From JBDSGC01 sp046594105 (GTDB taxonomy: Bacteria; Acidobacteriota; Thermoanaerobaculia; Gp7-AA8): a stretch of DNA of 12,472 nt. Positions 6,718 through 12,472 of this stretch are shown here, piece after piece (position 1 is the stretch's first letter; each line of letters starts with the position of its first letter). Below the pieces are notes generated by a model. It ran no database searches. It was given only the letters and a program-made list of their open reading frames with translations, and had not been told where the DNA came from. The stretch spans positions 1 through 12,472 of the forward strand of contig JBKJQB010000139.1 of NCBI GenBank assembly GCA_046594105.1, written 5' to 3'. Both the position numbers and the translations under genes were made by a program.

Positions 6718-6957
6718 ATGGCCGATCCGAACGATAAGGTACCGGGACAGGTACCGGGGCAGTTTTATGTCGACAGTCAGTGCATCGACTGCGATCTCTG
6801 TCGTGAAACCGCGCCGGCAAACTTCCAGCGGAACGACGAGGCCGGCTTCTCCTATGTCTACAAGCAGCCGGAGAATCCTGACGAGGCGTTGCTGTGCAAG
6901 GACGCGCTCGACAATTGCCCGGTGGAAGCGATCGGAAGCGACGGCGAGGCAGCGTAG
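6718..6957 (+). CDS. Small ferredoxin, probably one [4Fe-4S] cluster
   Basis: 79 residues, soluble electron carrier. Ligand pattern is Cys22-x2-Cys25-x2-Cys28 in QCIDCDLCRETAP and Cys67-Pro in NCPVEAIG, the layout of single-cluster bacterial and archaeal ferredoxins. A fifth cysteine (Cys60, in LLCKDALDNCP) lies 7 residues before the last ligand. Some single-cluster ferredoxins have extra cysteines forming a disulfide, but the would-be partner is not obvious here. The body is acidic, as expected for a redox partner protein. Partner oxidoreductase is not encoded nearby. Start ATG 6718 is preceded by GGGAG at about 13 nt, a distant Shine-Dalgarno sequence. It converges on the response regulator, with the whole gap filled by a repeat. 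Confidence 0.92.
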   Translation: MADPNDKVPGQVPGQFYVDSQCIDCDLCRETAPANFQRNDEAGFSYVYKQPENPDEALLCKDALDNCPVEAIGSDGEAA

Positions 6958-7032
6958 GCCGGCGCGGCAGAACGTCTGGGATCGTGATCTTGGCGAAGCC
7001 TTTGGCAACCAGCGCCGCCGGCCGTGCCGGCC
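6958..7032 (-). repeat. Inverted, longest single copy of the interspersed repeat, filling a convergent gap
   Basis: On the minus strand it reads GGCCGGCACGGCCGGCGG, GGTTGCC, AAG, CCAAGATCACG, then GTTCTGCCGCGC. Similarity covers ~75 bp against 104-177, so this copy and array copy 3 define a longer element than the 49-nt core. It starts one base after the ferredoxin stop and ends 5 bp before the stop of the receiver gene. Confidence 0.85.
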
Positions 7033-7037
7033 CGGCG

Positions 7038-7460
7038 TTAGTGCGTCTTCTTGTCGACGCTGATCTGTTCGTGCCAGTCGTCGGCCAGCAGCACCTCGAT
7101 CAACTCCTGCAGCTCTTCCATGTGAAAGGGCTTCGTGAGCGCGGCCGTCATGTTGTTGCCCTTGGTGATGGTGAGGATGTCGCCCTTGCCCGACGCCACG
7201 ACCACCGGCGTCTGTTTGCCCTGCTGCAGGTACCAGGCAATCCACTCCTCGCCGCTCATGCCCGGCAGGTTGAGGTCGAGAAGGATCAGACGAGTATCGG
7301 GATTGCTCTGGAGAATGGACATGCCTTCAACGGCACCCATTGCGGACAACACCTGATAGCCTTTCTTCTGCAGGAAGGTCTTGTACAACGCCAGGACCTC
7401 GGGATCGTCTTCGATCGCCAGGATCTTGTGGTTGTTCGGCCGGCTGGTGTCCGTGATCAT
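7038..7460 (-). CDS. Stand-alone CheY-like response regulator receiver
   Basis: 140 residues, a single REC domain with no output domain. Acidic pocket IEDDP (Glu17, Asp18, Asp19), phospho-acceptor Asp62 in LILLDLNLPGMSG, Ser90 in VVVAS as the Thr/Ser switch residue, and conserved Lys110 in LTKPF are all present, so phosphorylation should work. It likely acts by protein-protein contact or as a phosphorelay intermediate. No histidine kinase is in the window, so its partner is unknown. The start ATG 7460 was chosen for AGGAG 8 nt upstream and because the fold begins at HKILAIEDD; the frame is open to 7529, with another ATG at 7499 lacking a well-placed Shine-Dalgarno sequence. Divergent from the small membrane protein gene. 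Confidence 0.9.
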   Translation of the reverse strand: MITDTSRPNNHKILAIEDDPEVLALYKTFLQKKGYQVLSAMGAVEGMSILQSNPDTRLILLDLNLPGMSGEEWIAWYLQQGKQTPVVVASGKGDILTITKGNNMTAALTKPFHMEELQELIEVLLADDWHEQISVDKKTH

Positions 7461-7572
7461 CGGGGCGTCTCCTGTAAAGGCGGACGTTGCGAATCCCATG
7501 CTAACCCCAATCCTCTCGTTCCCATTCAACAGCGACCGCTTCCCTGCACCGATTCGGGATTACCATCGCCGC

Positions 7573-7866
7573 ATGGGAATCGCATTGTGGATCGGCGCCG
7601 GCGCGCTGGCCGGCCTGATCGCCCGGCGCATCCGGCCGATGCGACCGGAGTGGTGGTGGCTCGAGCCCGCGCTGTCCCTGGCAGTCGCCTTGCTCCTGGG
7701 CACCCTGGCCACCGCTCTCGATTTCGGGGGATGGAACGAACCCGACTGGCGCGCCGGGATTTTCGTTTTCGCCGGTTCGTTCGCGGCGATCGCCGGATCG
7801 CGCATCATCCGGACGACCGGTCTCTCCTCACCAGCCTCGGACGCAACTGCGGCTGACCGCCCTTGA
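7573..7866 (+). CDS. Small membrane protein, GlsB/YeaQ/YmgE-like
   Basis: 97 residues. Three hydrophobic stretches are visible: about 3-18 (IALWIGAGALAGLIAR), 32-52 (LEPALSLAVALLLGTLATALD) and 63-80 (IFVFAGSFAAIAGSRII). The opening MGIALWIGAGALAGLIAR resembles transglycosylase-associated/GlsB small membrane proteins, whose function is poorly known; the rest is divergent, so the family call is tentative. ATG 7573 begins right at the first hydrophobic segment; the frame stays open upstream to 7381 without family-like sequence. There is no Shine-Dalgarno sequence. TACCAT (7561-7566) ends 6 nt before the ATG, suggesting a possible leaderless mRNA. Its last 62 bp overlap the 3' end of the oppositely oriented DUF309-like gene, and its C-terminal tail past residue 82 looks unstructured. 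Confidence 0.62.
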   Translation: MGIALWIGAGALAGLIARRIRPMRPEWWWLEPALSLAVALLLGTLATALDFGGWNEPDWRAGIFVFAGSFAAIAGSRIIRTTGLSSPASDATAADRP

Positions 7867-8185
7867 TCTGATGGATCAGCTGCACCACCTGCTGGCGAAG
7901 GGACTGCAGATCGAAGCCGCGGTCGCTGGTGATGCGGGCCATCGCGCGCAGGCCCTCTTCCAGCCGTTCGACCGCGGGACGCTTCTGCCCGCACTGCGCG
8001 TGGAACACTCCCACACTGACTTGAAGAAAGAGCCGCACGAACTCCAGCTCGTCGCGGACCGCCTCAAAGAAAAGCTCTTCGAACCCGTCGCCGGCATCGT
8101 CGAAGTCCCCCGCTTGAAAGTGGGCGATGGCCACCTCGAAACGAGGATCGTCTTCAACCGGTCCGGCGTAATGGCTGGAATTCAT
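7805..8185 (-). CDS. DUF309-like helical protein
   Basis: 126 residues, all-helical by appearance. FQAGDFDDAGDGFEELFFEAVRDELEFVRLFLQVSVGVFHAQCGQKRPAVERLEEGL (23-79) follows the DUF309 layout: a short helix with an acidic pair, a long helix ending LQ, then a helix with paired Glu. The usual EAHE/E histidine is replaced (DDAGDGFEELF), so any metal or catalytic role tied to it is doubtful. Function of the family is unknown. The tail after ~110 is basic and probably non-conserved; this is the part overlapping the membrane protein gene. ATG 8185 is the first start; no strong Shine-Dalgarno sequence. A possible -10, TACACT (8250-8245), would give a ~58-nt leader and lies back to back with the acyltransferase promoter. 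Confidence 0.7.
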   Translation of the reverse strand: MNSSHYAGPVEDDPRFEVAIAHFQAGDFDDAGDGFEELFFEAVRDELEFVRLFLQVSVGVFHAQCGQKRPAVERLEEGLRAMARITSDRGFDLQSLRQQVVQLIHQIKGGQPQLRPRLVRRDRSSG

Positions 8186-8263
8186 CGTGTGACTGGCGAG
8201 ACTCCGGGGACCTCGCAGGATGTGCGTCGCCTCACCGTGCCATTAGTGTAAGTTGCCCGCTGC

Positions 8264-9193
8264 ATGCTGCGAGGCGTCGCCACCTCACTGCTCCTGGTCG
8301 TGAACACGTTCCAATGGGGCGCGCCGATCCTTCTGCTCGGAGTGGTGAAGCTGGCCATCCAGACCATCGTGCCCCGAAGCTCCCTGCGGACGCGCATCAT
8401 ACTGGCGCTGGCCTGGCTGGCAGAAGGTTGGGTTCGGGGCAACGATCGGATTTTCGACGCCATGCTCCCGACGCAATGGGACATTGAGGGCATCGACGCT
8501 GGGGTGCGACTGGATGCCCGATACCTGATCATCAGCAACCACCGCTCCTGGGTGGACATCCTCACCCTGCAGCGGGCGTTTCGCGGACGAGCCCCCTTTC
8601 TCCGCTTTTTCATCAAAGAGAAGCTGATCTTTTTTCCGATCGTGGGACAGGCCTGCTGGGCGCTCGAGTTTCCCTTCATGAAACGCTACTCCCGCGAATA
8701 CCTGGAGGCGCATCCGGAGAAGCGCGGGGCCGATCTGGTCACCACCCGCAAGGCCTGCGCGCGCTACCGCCACTTTCCGGTGAGCGTTCTGAACTTCGTG
8801 GAGGGCAGCCGCTTCGACCCGCACAAAAAGGCCGGCCAGCAATCGCCCTTCCGCCATCTGCTCCGTCCCCGTCCGGGAGGCATCGGATTCGTCCTGGCCA
8901 GTCTCGGCGATCAGCTCGATGCCACGTTCGACGTGACCATTGCCTATCCCCAGATCGACATCAGCATGTGGAAACTGGTGAGCGGCAACGTCCCGCGCGT
9001 GGTCGTGCGGGTCCGGCGCCTGGTGGTGCCACCCGCGTTCCTCGATGCGGCCATCACCGAGCCGGGAGTGGAACGGGATCGCTTCAAGGAATGGGTGCAG
9101 ACCGTGTGGGAGGAGAAAGACCTTCTGCTCGACCAGCTGTTGTCATCCACGAAGCAGGAGAAGGATCAGGCGGAGAATCTCGTCCCCGCCTGA
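8264..9193 (+). CDS. 1-acyl-glycerol-3-phosphate acyltransferase family protein, YihG-like
   Basis: 309 residues, PlsC/LPLAT superfamily. Catalytic NHxxxxD is NHRSWVD (His93, Asp98); acceptor-binding FVEGSRF lies at 178-184. Hydrophobic stretches at about 6-35 and 42-56 should anchor it to the inner membrane. Length and motif spacing fit the E. coli YihG group of lysophosphatidate/lysophospholipid acyltransferases rather than short PlsC (~240). Role: transfer of an acyl chain to sn-2 of a lysophospholipid; donor and acceptor preference not deducible. ATG 8264 is the only sensible start and has no Shine-Dalgarno sequence; a TAGTGT/TAAGTT stretch (8244-8254) upstream could be its -10. It converges on the exported protein gene, with 11 bp between stops and no terminator. 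Confidence 0.88.
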   Translation: MLRGVATSLLLVVNTFQWGAPILLLGVVKLAIQTIVPRSSLRTRIILALAWLAEGWVRGNDRIFDAMLPTQWDIEGIDAGVRLDARYLIISNHRSWVDILTLQRAFRGRAPFLRFFIKEKLIFFPIVGQACWALEFPFMKRYSREYLEAHPEKRGADLVTTRKACARYRHFPVSVLNFVEGSRFDPHKKAGQQSPFRHLLRPRPGGIGFVLASLGDQLDATFDVTIAYPQIDISMWKLVSGNVPRVVVRVRRLVVPPAFLDAAITEPGVERDRFKEWVQTVWEEKDLLLDQLLSSTKQEKDQAENLVPA

Positions 9194-9204
9194 TCCTCAG
9201 ACAA

Positions 9205-10230
9205 TCATCGCTGGCGGAAACCGGCCGGCAACGCAACCTCGGCCGCGCTGGCGGTGCTGCTGGCCTTCAGCAGTTCGGACGTCGAAGTGAAGAGCTCCGA
9301 GCGGCCTTCCGGCTGCGGCGCGGACTCCTCGCTGTTTTCCTTATTTTCCTTCTTCCGTTCCTCGTTGCGCTTCTTCATCTTGTTGAACAGTCCGCCGATG
9401 ACTGCACTGGAGACCGAGCCGGGCGACGACTCCCGCTCGGCCGTCTCCTCCTGTTTCGGAGCGTCGGTGCCGGCGACCGTCACGAAAGTCATGCCCGTGC
9501 GGATGGGCGTGCCCTCGAAGCTGGCGCGGTGCTCGGCCATCACCTTCATGGCCTTTCCGAATGCCGGAGTCATGGCCGCGGCCATGGCCATCTGCCGCAT
9601 GTCGGTGTTGAAGGCGGAGCCGTACAATTTGCTGGCAAAGCGCCGGTCAAAGTCTGCGAGCTCGCGGAATGCCGGAACTCTCGGCCCCATCCACAAGTCA
9701 CTGGAGAGAATGAAACCGCCCCCCTTCTCCAGCGTTTTTCCTTTCTCGTGAACGGTGACGGTCATCACCTCTTCGTGGGTGTTCCATCCGTTGAGGACCT
9801 GCTTCTTCCCGGTGGATTTGATGTCGAACTCCACCTCGTACTCCGGCCCTTCCTTCTTGTCGGCCTTCTCGCTCTTGCTCTCTTTTCGGTCTTTTGCGCT
9901 CTTGCGGGCGCGCTCCTGCTGCTCTTCCCACTCGCGGCGCAGCTCGGCAAAGGTCTTCACCGTGTACGTCTTCCGGTCGAAGTCCAGCATGTACACCTTT
10001 TCCTGATCGAGGTCGATGATCTCCCCGTTGTCACCGGTCCGGGTGAGCTTGCGGTTGCCGTTGATGGAGGTGTTGCTGGTGATCCCTTCCCGCGCACTAC
10101 GGGAGAACACGTTGATCATTCCCCCCAGCGGTCCGGAGAAGTGAAACTGCGTTTTCTGTTCGACGGTGGCATTGGCCAGACAGACCGATGCGCTCAGGAT
10201 GACGGCGGCGGCAATCGACGGAACTCTCAT
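9205..10230 (-). CDS. Exported protein of unknown function (weakly DUF4412-like)
   Basis: 341 residues with a signal peptide at 1-21 (IAAAVILSASVCLANA) and no later membrane helix, so periplasmic or secreted. Residues ~22-90 (FHFSGPLGGMINVF, then IIDLDQEKVYMLDFDRKTYTVKTF) look like the DUF4412 pattern of beta strands in which a bound factor or substrate is described as present in a reported state; this assignment is weak. A lysine/glutamate-rich, probably coiled or disordered segment spans ~96-128, and another charged run (KKRNEERKKENKENSEES) lies near 295-312. A Met/Ala-rich helix (MRQMAMAAAMTPAFGKAMKVMAEH) is at ~222-245. ATG 10230 has GGAGGAG six nt upstream, the strongest ribosome site in the window, suggesting high expression. 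Divergent from the ribbon-helix-helix-like gene. I do not recognise its function. Confidence 0.75.
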   Translation of the reverse strand: MRVPSIAAAVILSASVCLANATVEQKTQFHFSGPLGGMINVFSRSAREGITSNTSINGNRKLTRTGDNGEIIDLDQEKVYMLDFDRKTYTVKTFAELRREWEEQQERARKSAKDRKESKSEKADKKEGPEYEVEFDIKSTGKKQVLNGWNTHEEVMTVTVHEKGKTLEKGGGFILSSDLWMGPRVPAFRELADFDRRFASKLYGSAFNTDMRQMAMAAAMTPAFGKAMKVMAEHRASFEGTPIRTGMTFVTVAGTDAPKQEETAERESSPGSVSSAVIGGLFNKMKKRNEERKKENKENSEESAPQPEGRSELFTSTSELLKASSTASAAEVALPAGFRQR

Positions 10231-10260
10231 GATGAACTCCTCCCAAATCTGGAAAGTCAG

Positions 10261-10290
10261 AGGCTAGCCGGGTGGGGCCGAAGCTGTCAA
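10261..10290 (-). promoter_or_regulatory. Promoter of the exported-protein gene
   Basis: On the minus strand a perfect TTGACA (10290-10285) is followed after 18 nt by TAGCCT (10266-10261). This predicts a start site near 10254 and a ~24-nt leader carrying the GGAGGAG ribosome site before ATG 10230. Confidence 0.6.
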
Positions 10291-10295
10291 GATCC

Positions 10296-10324
10296 TTGCA
10301 GTGCCATTGGTACATTGGTACTCT
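10296..10324 (+). promoter_or_regulatory. Promoter of the ribbon-helix-helix-like gene, predicted leaderless
   Basis: TTGCAG (10296-10301), exactly 17 nt, then TACTCT (10319-10324). ATG 10331 comes 6 nt after the -10, so transcription would begin at or next to the start codon; no Shine-Dalgarno sequence is present, in agreement. Confidence 0.55.
10306..10321 (+). repeat. Tandem 8-bp repeat ATTGGTAC x2 in a promoter spacer, possible operator
   Basis: Two perfect adjacent copies of ATTGGTAC occupy 10306-10313 and 10314-10321, lying inside the -35/-10 spacer and touching the -10. Ribbon-helix-helix repressors such as MetJ bind tandem 8-bp boxes, so this is a plausible autoregulatory site for the gene that follows. 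Confidence 0.5.
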
Positions 10325-10330
10325 GGGACC

Positions 10331-10606
10331 ATGGTGACAATTGAGCGGGTGCAGACCGGCGTACGCATGGAAAAGCGAATGGTGAAGGTCCTCAAAGGTC
10401 TGGCGGAATACCACGACCTCTCCCTCGGCGATCTCCTGGAGGGGATCGTGCTGCACGCCTTTGAGGGGAAAGCGCCCTTCGGCAGGGAGTCCATCCGCCA
10501 GATCGCCGCCCTCAAGAAAGTCTACGGGCTCGACCTCGGCTCCGCCGACTCCCACGGGCTGGTCGAGAACGTCCGCCCCGCCAGCCGGCGCAAGCGAACC
10601 TCCTGA
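10331..10606 (+). CDS. Small ribbon-helix-helix-like protein of unknown function
   Basis: 91 residues. A possible ribbon-helix-helix fold at ~8-45: strand RVQTGVRM, helix EKRMVKVLKGLAEYHD (14-29), helix LGDLLEGIVLHAFEG (32-46). The second part (54-80) is helical, IRQIAALKKVYGLDLG, and the tail is basic (RRKRTS). Ribbon-helix-helix proteins are usually dimeric DNA-binding repressors or antitoxins; no toxin gene follows. ATG 10331 is preferred over the open frame from 10301, because it sits 6 nt after a good -10 and no Shine-Dalgarno sequence exists. A tandem ATTGGTAC repeat in the promoter could be its own operator. Neighbours (exported protein, blaI) give no functional link. The fold is inferred from the sequence pattern only. 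Confidence 0.7.
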   Translation: MVTIERVQTGVRMEKRMVKVLKGLAEYHDLSLGDLLEGIVLHAFEGKAPFGRESIRQIAALKKVYGLDLGSADSHGLVENVRPASRRKRTS

Positions 10607-10689
10607 CCCCCCGTGTGGCGCGCCGTGTCGGCCGCGGTCGGGATCATTCAGCACCACAGGCAGCCGAGCGCCCCCCGATGAACTTATGT

Positions 10690-10725
10690 ACGAAGGCCTT
10701 CGTTGACTTTACGAAGAACTTCGTA
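10690..10725. promoter_or_regulatory. Twin dyad operators of the blaI operon
   Basis: Two dyads share the form ACGAAG-N2-CTTCGT: 10690-10703 (perfect 14 bp) and 10711-10724, extended by T10710/A10725 to 16 bp with AA at its centre. Their centres are 21 bp apart, two helical turns, so dimers would bind on one face. The first touches the -35, the second fills the -35/-10 spacer. The position is that of a repressor operator, most simply for the BlaI-type protein encoded just downstream. Confidence 0.75.
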
Positions 10726-10731
10726 TACGTT
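10703..10731 (+). promoter_or_regulatory. Promoter of the blaI-blaR1 operon
   Basis: TTGACT (10703-10708), exactly 17 nt, TACGTT (10726-10731). Start site expected near 10738, leader ~32 nt. A third, weaker dyad ATACG-N6-CGTAT (10725-10740) covers the -10 and predicted start site. Confidence 0.7.
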
Positions 10732-10769
10732 TCTCCGTATCCACCGAGGAACGGAAGCCAGGGAGCGAA

Positions 10770-11159
10770 ATGACCGAGCCGAAACCACCCCGACCCACCG
10801 ATGCGGAACTCTCCATCCTGCGAGTGCTCTGGCGCCGCGGACCGAGCACCGTCCGCGAGGTTCACGAAGACCTCGTCCGCCAGTCGTCCACTGGATACAC
10901 CACGGTCCTCAAGATGCTGCAGATCATGACCGAGAAGGGCCTGGTGGTCCGCGACGAGGGTCAGCGCGCCCATATCTATGAGGCGCGCCAGGGGGAGCAG
11001 AAGACGCAGCGGCAGTTACTGGGCGACCTCGCCGACCGCGCCTTTGGAGGCTCGGCCGGGAGGCTGGCCATGCAGGCCCTCTCCGGTCGCCGGGCCAGCG
11101 CTGCAGAGCTGAGTGAGATCCGCGAGCTTCTGGATCGGTTGGAAGGAGAAGGAAAATGA
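10770..11159 (+). CDS. BlaI/MecI/CopY family transcriptional repressor
   Basis: 129 residues. N-terminal winged helix (~10-75): PTDAELSILRVLWRRGPSTVREVHEDL, recognition-helix region TGYTTVLKMLQIMTEKGLV (41-59), and wing VVRDEGQRAHIYEA (59-72), all typical of the family. The C-terminal helices (~76-126) should dimerise. It probably represses its own operon by binding the dyads at 10690-10725; repression would be lifted by proteolysis through the M56 peptidase encoded next. ATG 10770 has AGGGAG 4-5 nt upstream. Stop and next start overlap as ATGA, a translational coupling signal. What the inducer is cannot be told: in many environmental bacteria such pairs do not control a beta-lactamase, and none is seen here. 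Confidence 0.92.
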   Translation: MTEPKPPRPTDAELSILRVLWRRGPSTVREVHEDLVRQSSTGYTTVLKMLQIMTEKGLVVRDEGQRAHIYEARQGEQKTQRQLLGDLADRAFGGSAGRLAMQALSGRRASAAELSEIRELLDRLEGEGK

Positions 11160-12472
11160 GCAACCACCTGGCATTGGCCACTTCCGGAGAACTCTTTCGC
11201 GGACCCCTTACCGAGGCCATCGGCTGGGCGCTGGTCCATCTGCTCTGGCAGGGCGCTCTGGTCGCCGGAATCCTCGCCGCATCGCTCGGCCTGATGCGGC
11301 GTCAGAGTGCGAACGCCCGCTACCTCGTTTGCTGTGCCGCGCTTGGAATGGTGGTGATCCTTGCCGCAGCCACTTCCATCCATGGGTACGAGCCTGCTCT
11401 CTCCGCTCCCAGCGGTGCCTTGACCACCAGCGCCGTCTCCACGCCCGCTGTCACCGACTCCTCCACGGGAGTGGGAACATCGCTCGACACCTCGGCTGGC
11501 CAGACCCTCGTCCGTTTCGCCGCCAGGCATCTGCCGGTGATCGTGCTGGTCTGGATGATCGGTGTGCTCCTGCTTTCGACGAGGCTTCTGTGGGGATGGA
11601 TCTCGGCGCATCGCATGGCGGCGCGCGGGGCAACCCCAGCCTCGGACCACTGGCAGTCCATTGCCATCCGGCTTTCCGGCGCGTTGCAACTGCACCGCGC
11701 AATCCAGCTTTTCGAATCTGCCGCGGTGGAGGTTCCCACGGTGATCGGATGGCTGCGGCCGGCCGTCCTTCTTCCTGCGGCAACCCTCAGCGGGCTTTCT
11801 CTCGAGCAGATGGAGATGGTTCTGGCCCACGAGCTGGCTCACGTACGCCGCAACGACTTCTTCGTCAATCTCATGCAGGCTGTGATTGAGACGCTCCTCT
11901 TCTATCACCCCGCGGTGTGGTGGATCTCCAGCCGCATCCGCGTCGAGCGCGAACACTGTTGCGACGACATCGCGGTGTCGGTTTCCGGAACTCCTCTGCT
12001 TTACGCGCGGGCACTGACCCGGCTGGAAGAGTTGCGCGTTCCTCCGACCCAGACCGTCCTCGCTGCGAACGGCGGCTCGCTGCTGACGCGAATCCGCCGG
12101 CTCGCCGGTGGGCGGGCCGAAGCACTCAACGGACCCTCGCGATGGGTCGCCGGCGCAGCGCTGCTGATGATTGTGACCGCGCTGCTCATCGCTCCTTCAT
12201 TTCCCCTCGGAGCCCGGACCAGCGAGGCGCAGCCGCCTCCTGCCCTGGCCGCCCCGCGCAGCAAACCCGCGTCAGCGAGAGTGGAGGTGCGTGCGAGCAA
12301 ACCGGCTGCAGAAGATCCCCAGGCTGATGACGACGCTCCGTCTCTTGCAGACGATCCGAACGATCAGGATGACGATCAGGAATCTGCGGTCCGCCAATTC
12401 GACTTCGATTTCCAGTTCGCCGCGACCCCTGCTCCTCCTGCCCCTCCCGCCCCGCCCGCGCCCACCGCGCCC
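11156..12472 (+). CDS. BlaR1/MecR1-like M56 family membrane metallopeptidase (3' end beyond window)
   Basis: 439 residues visible, still open at the window edge. Zinc site: HELAH (His225, Glu226, His229) with the downstream Glu/Asp cluster VEREHCCDD (263-271) giving the third ligand. Hydrophobic helices at about 26-46, 55-75, 125-145 and 330-350 place the peptidase domain in the cytoplasm and the C-terminus outside. The loop at 76-118 is Ser/Thr/Ala-rich. After the last helix, the visible tail is low-complexity: an Asp-rich run (387-408), FDFDFQF (415-421), then Pro/Ala repeats. No penicillin-binding SxxK motif is visible, though a sensor domain could lie beyond the edge. ATG 11156 overlaps the blaI stop (ATGA) with AAGGAG upstream. 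Role: sense an outside signal and cleave or trigger cleavage of the BlaI repressor. Confidence 0.9.
   Translation, partial: MSNHLALATSGELFRGPLTEAIGWALVHLLWQGALVAGILAASLGLMRRQSANARYLVCCAALGMVVILAAATSIHGYEPALSAPSGALTTSAVSTPAVTDSSTGVGTSLDTSAGQTLVRFAARHLPVIVLVWMIGVLLLSTRLLWGWISAHRMAARGATPASDHWQSIAIRLSGALQLHRAIQLFESAAVEVPTVIGWLRPAVLLPAATLSGLSLEQMEMVLAHELAHVRRNDFFVNLMQAVIETLLFYHPAVWWISSRIRVEREHCCDDIAVSVSGTPLLYARALTRLEELRVPPTQTVLAANGGSLLTRIRRLAGGRAEALNGPSRWVAGAALLMIVTALLIAPSFPLGARTSEAQPPPALAAPRSKPASARVEVRASKPAAEDPQADDDAPSLADDPNDQDDDQESAVRQFDFDFQFAATPAPPAPPAPPAPTAP

Noticed and set aside
8968..10344. 458-codon plus-strand frame opposite the exported-protein gene
   Set aside because: It is antisense to a gene with a signal peptide, a strong ribosome site and a promoter; the leucine/valine-rich reading is typical of a shadow.
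10331..10606. Antitoxin of a toxin-antitoxin pair
   Set aside because: The fold would fit, but no partner toxin gene lies next to it; the downstream gene is a BlaI repressor with its own promoter.
10607..10689. Terminator after the ribbon-helix-helix-like gene
   Set aside because: GC-rich, but I found no stem followed by a U-tract.

Overview
The window looks like ordinary chromosome from a GC-rich, non-model bacterium. The best fit is Acidobacteriota (moderate confidence). That rests on the style of the proteins: a 79-residue ferredoxin, a glycosyltransferase-methyltransferase fusion, a BlaI/M56 peptidase pair, an ArsN2-type acetyltransferase, and interspersed palindromic repeats between genes. 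No rRNA, tRNA, transposase, integrase, phage gene or CRISPR array was seen.

Layout, left to right. 1-177 holds an array of three copies of a ~55 bp GC-rich repeat, cut by the window edge. 201-1580 (-) encodes a polytopic membrane protein joining a VTE5/dolichol-kinase-like half to a DUF92/VTE6-like half. 1581-1972 is a 392 bp gap with a 116 bp nested inverted repeat. 1973-4305 (+) is a two-gene surface-polysaccharide operon: a GT2 glycosyltransferase fused to a SAM methyltransferase, then a short mannose-1-phosphate guanylyltransferase, with a 4-nt GTGA overlap. 4323-5751 (-) carries an amidohydrolase-2 enzyme and an ArsN2-like acetyltransferase. 5755-5783 is an intrinsic terminator for the next gene, the exported SIMPL-domain protein at 5892-6614 (-). 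A ferredoxin (6718-6957, +) diverges from it. A stand-alone receiver (7038-7460, -), a small membrane protein (7573-7866, +), a DUF309-like protein (7805-8185, -) and a YihG/PlsC-like acyltransferase (8264-9193, +) follow. An exported protein of unknown function (9205-10230, -) diverges from a small ribbon-helix-helix-like protein (10331-10606, +). The window ends in a blaI-blaR1-type operon (10770-12472, +), the second gene running off the edge.

How the genes work together. The clear functional units are the polysaccharide pair and the BlaI/BlaR1-like pair. In the latter, a membrane metalloprotease is expected to relieve repression by the BlaI-type protein, and the promoter carries two near-identical perfect dyads spaced 21 bp apart. 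The rest are mostly single-gene units.

I see no clearly new multi-gene system. The most interesting signals are non-coding: a dispersed repeat placed just after gene 3' ends at three loci, the BlaI-operon operator architecture, and an 8-bp tandem repeat inside the promoter of the ribbon-helix-helix-like gene. The VTE5-VTE6-like fusion is the most interesting protein.
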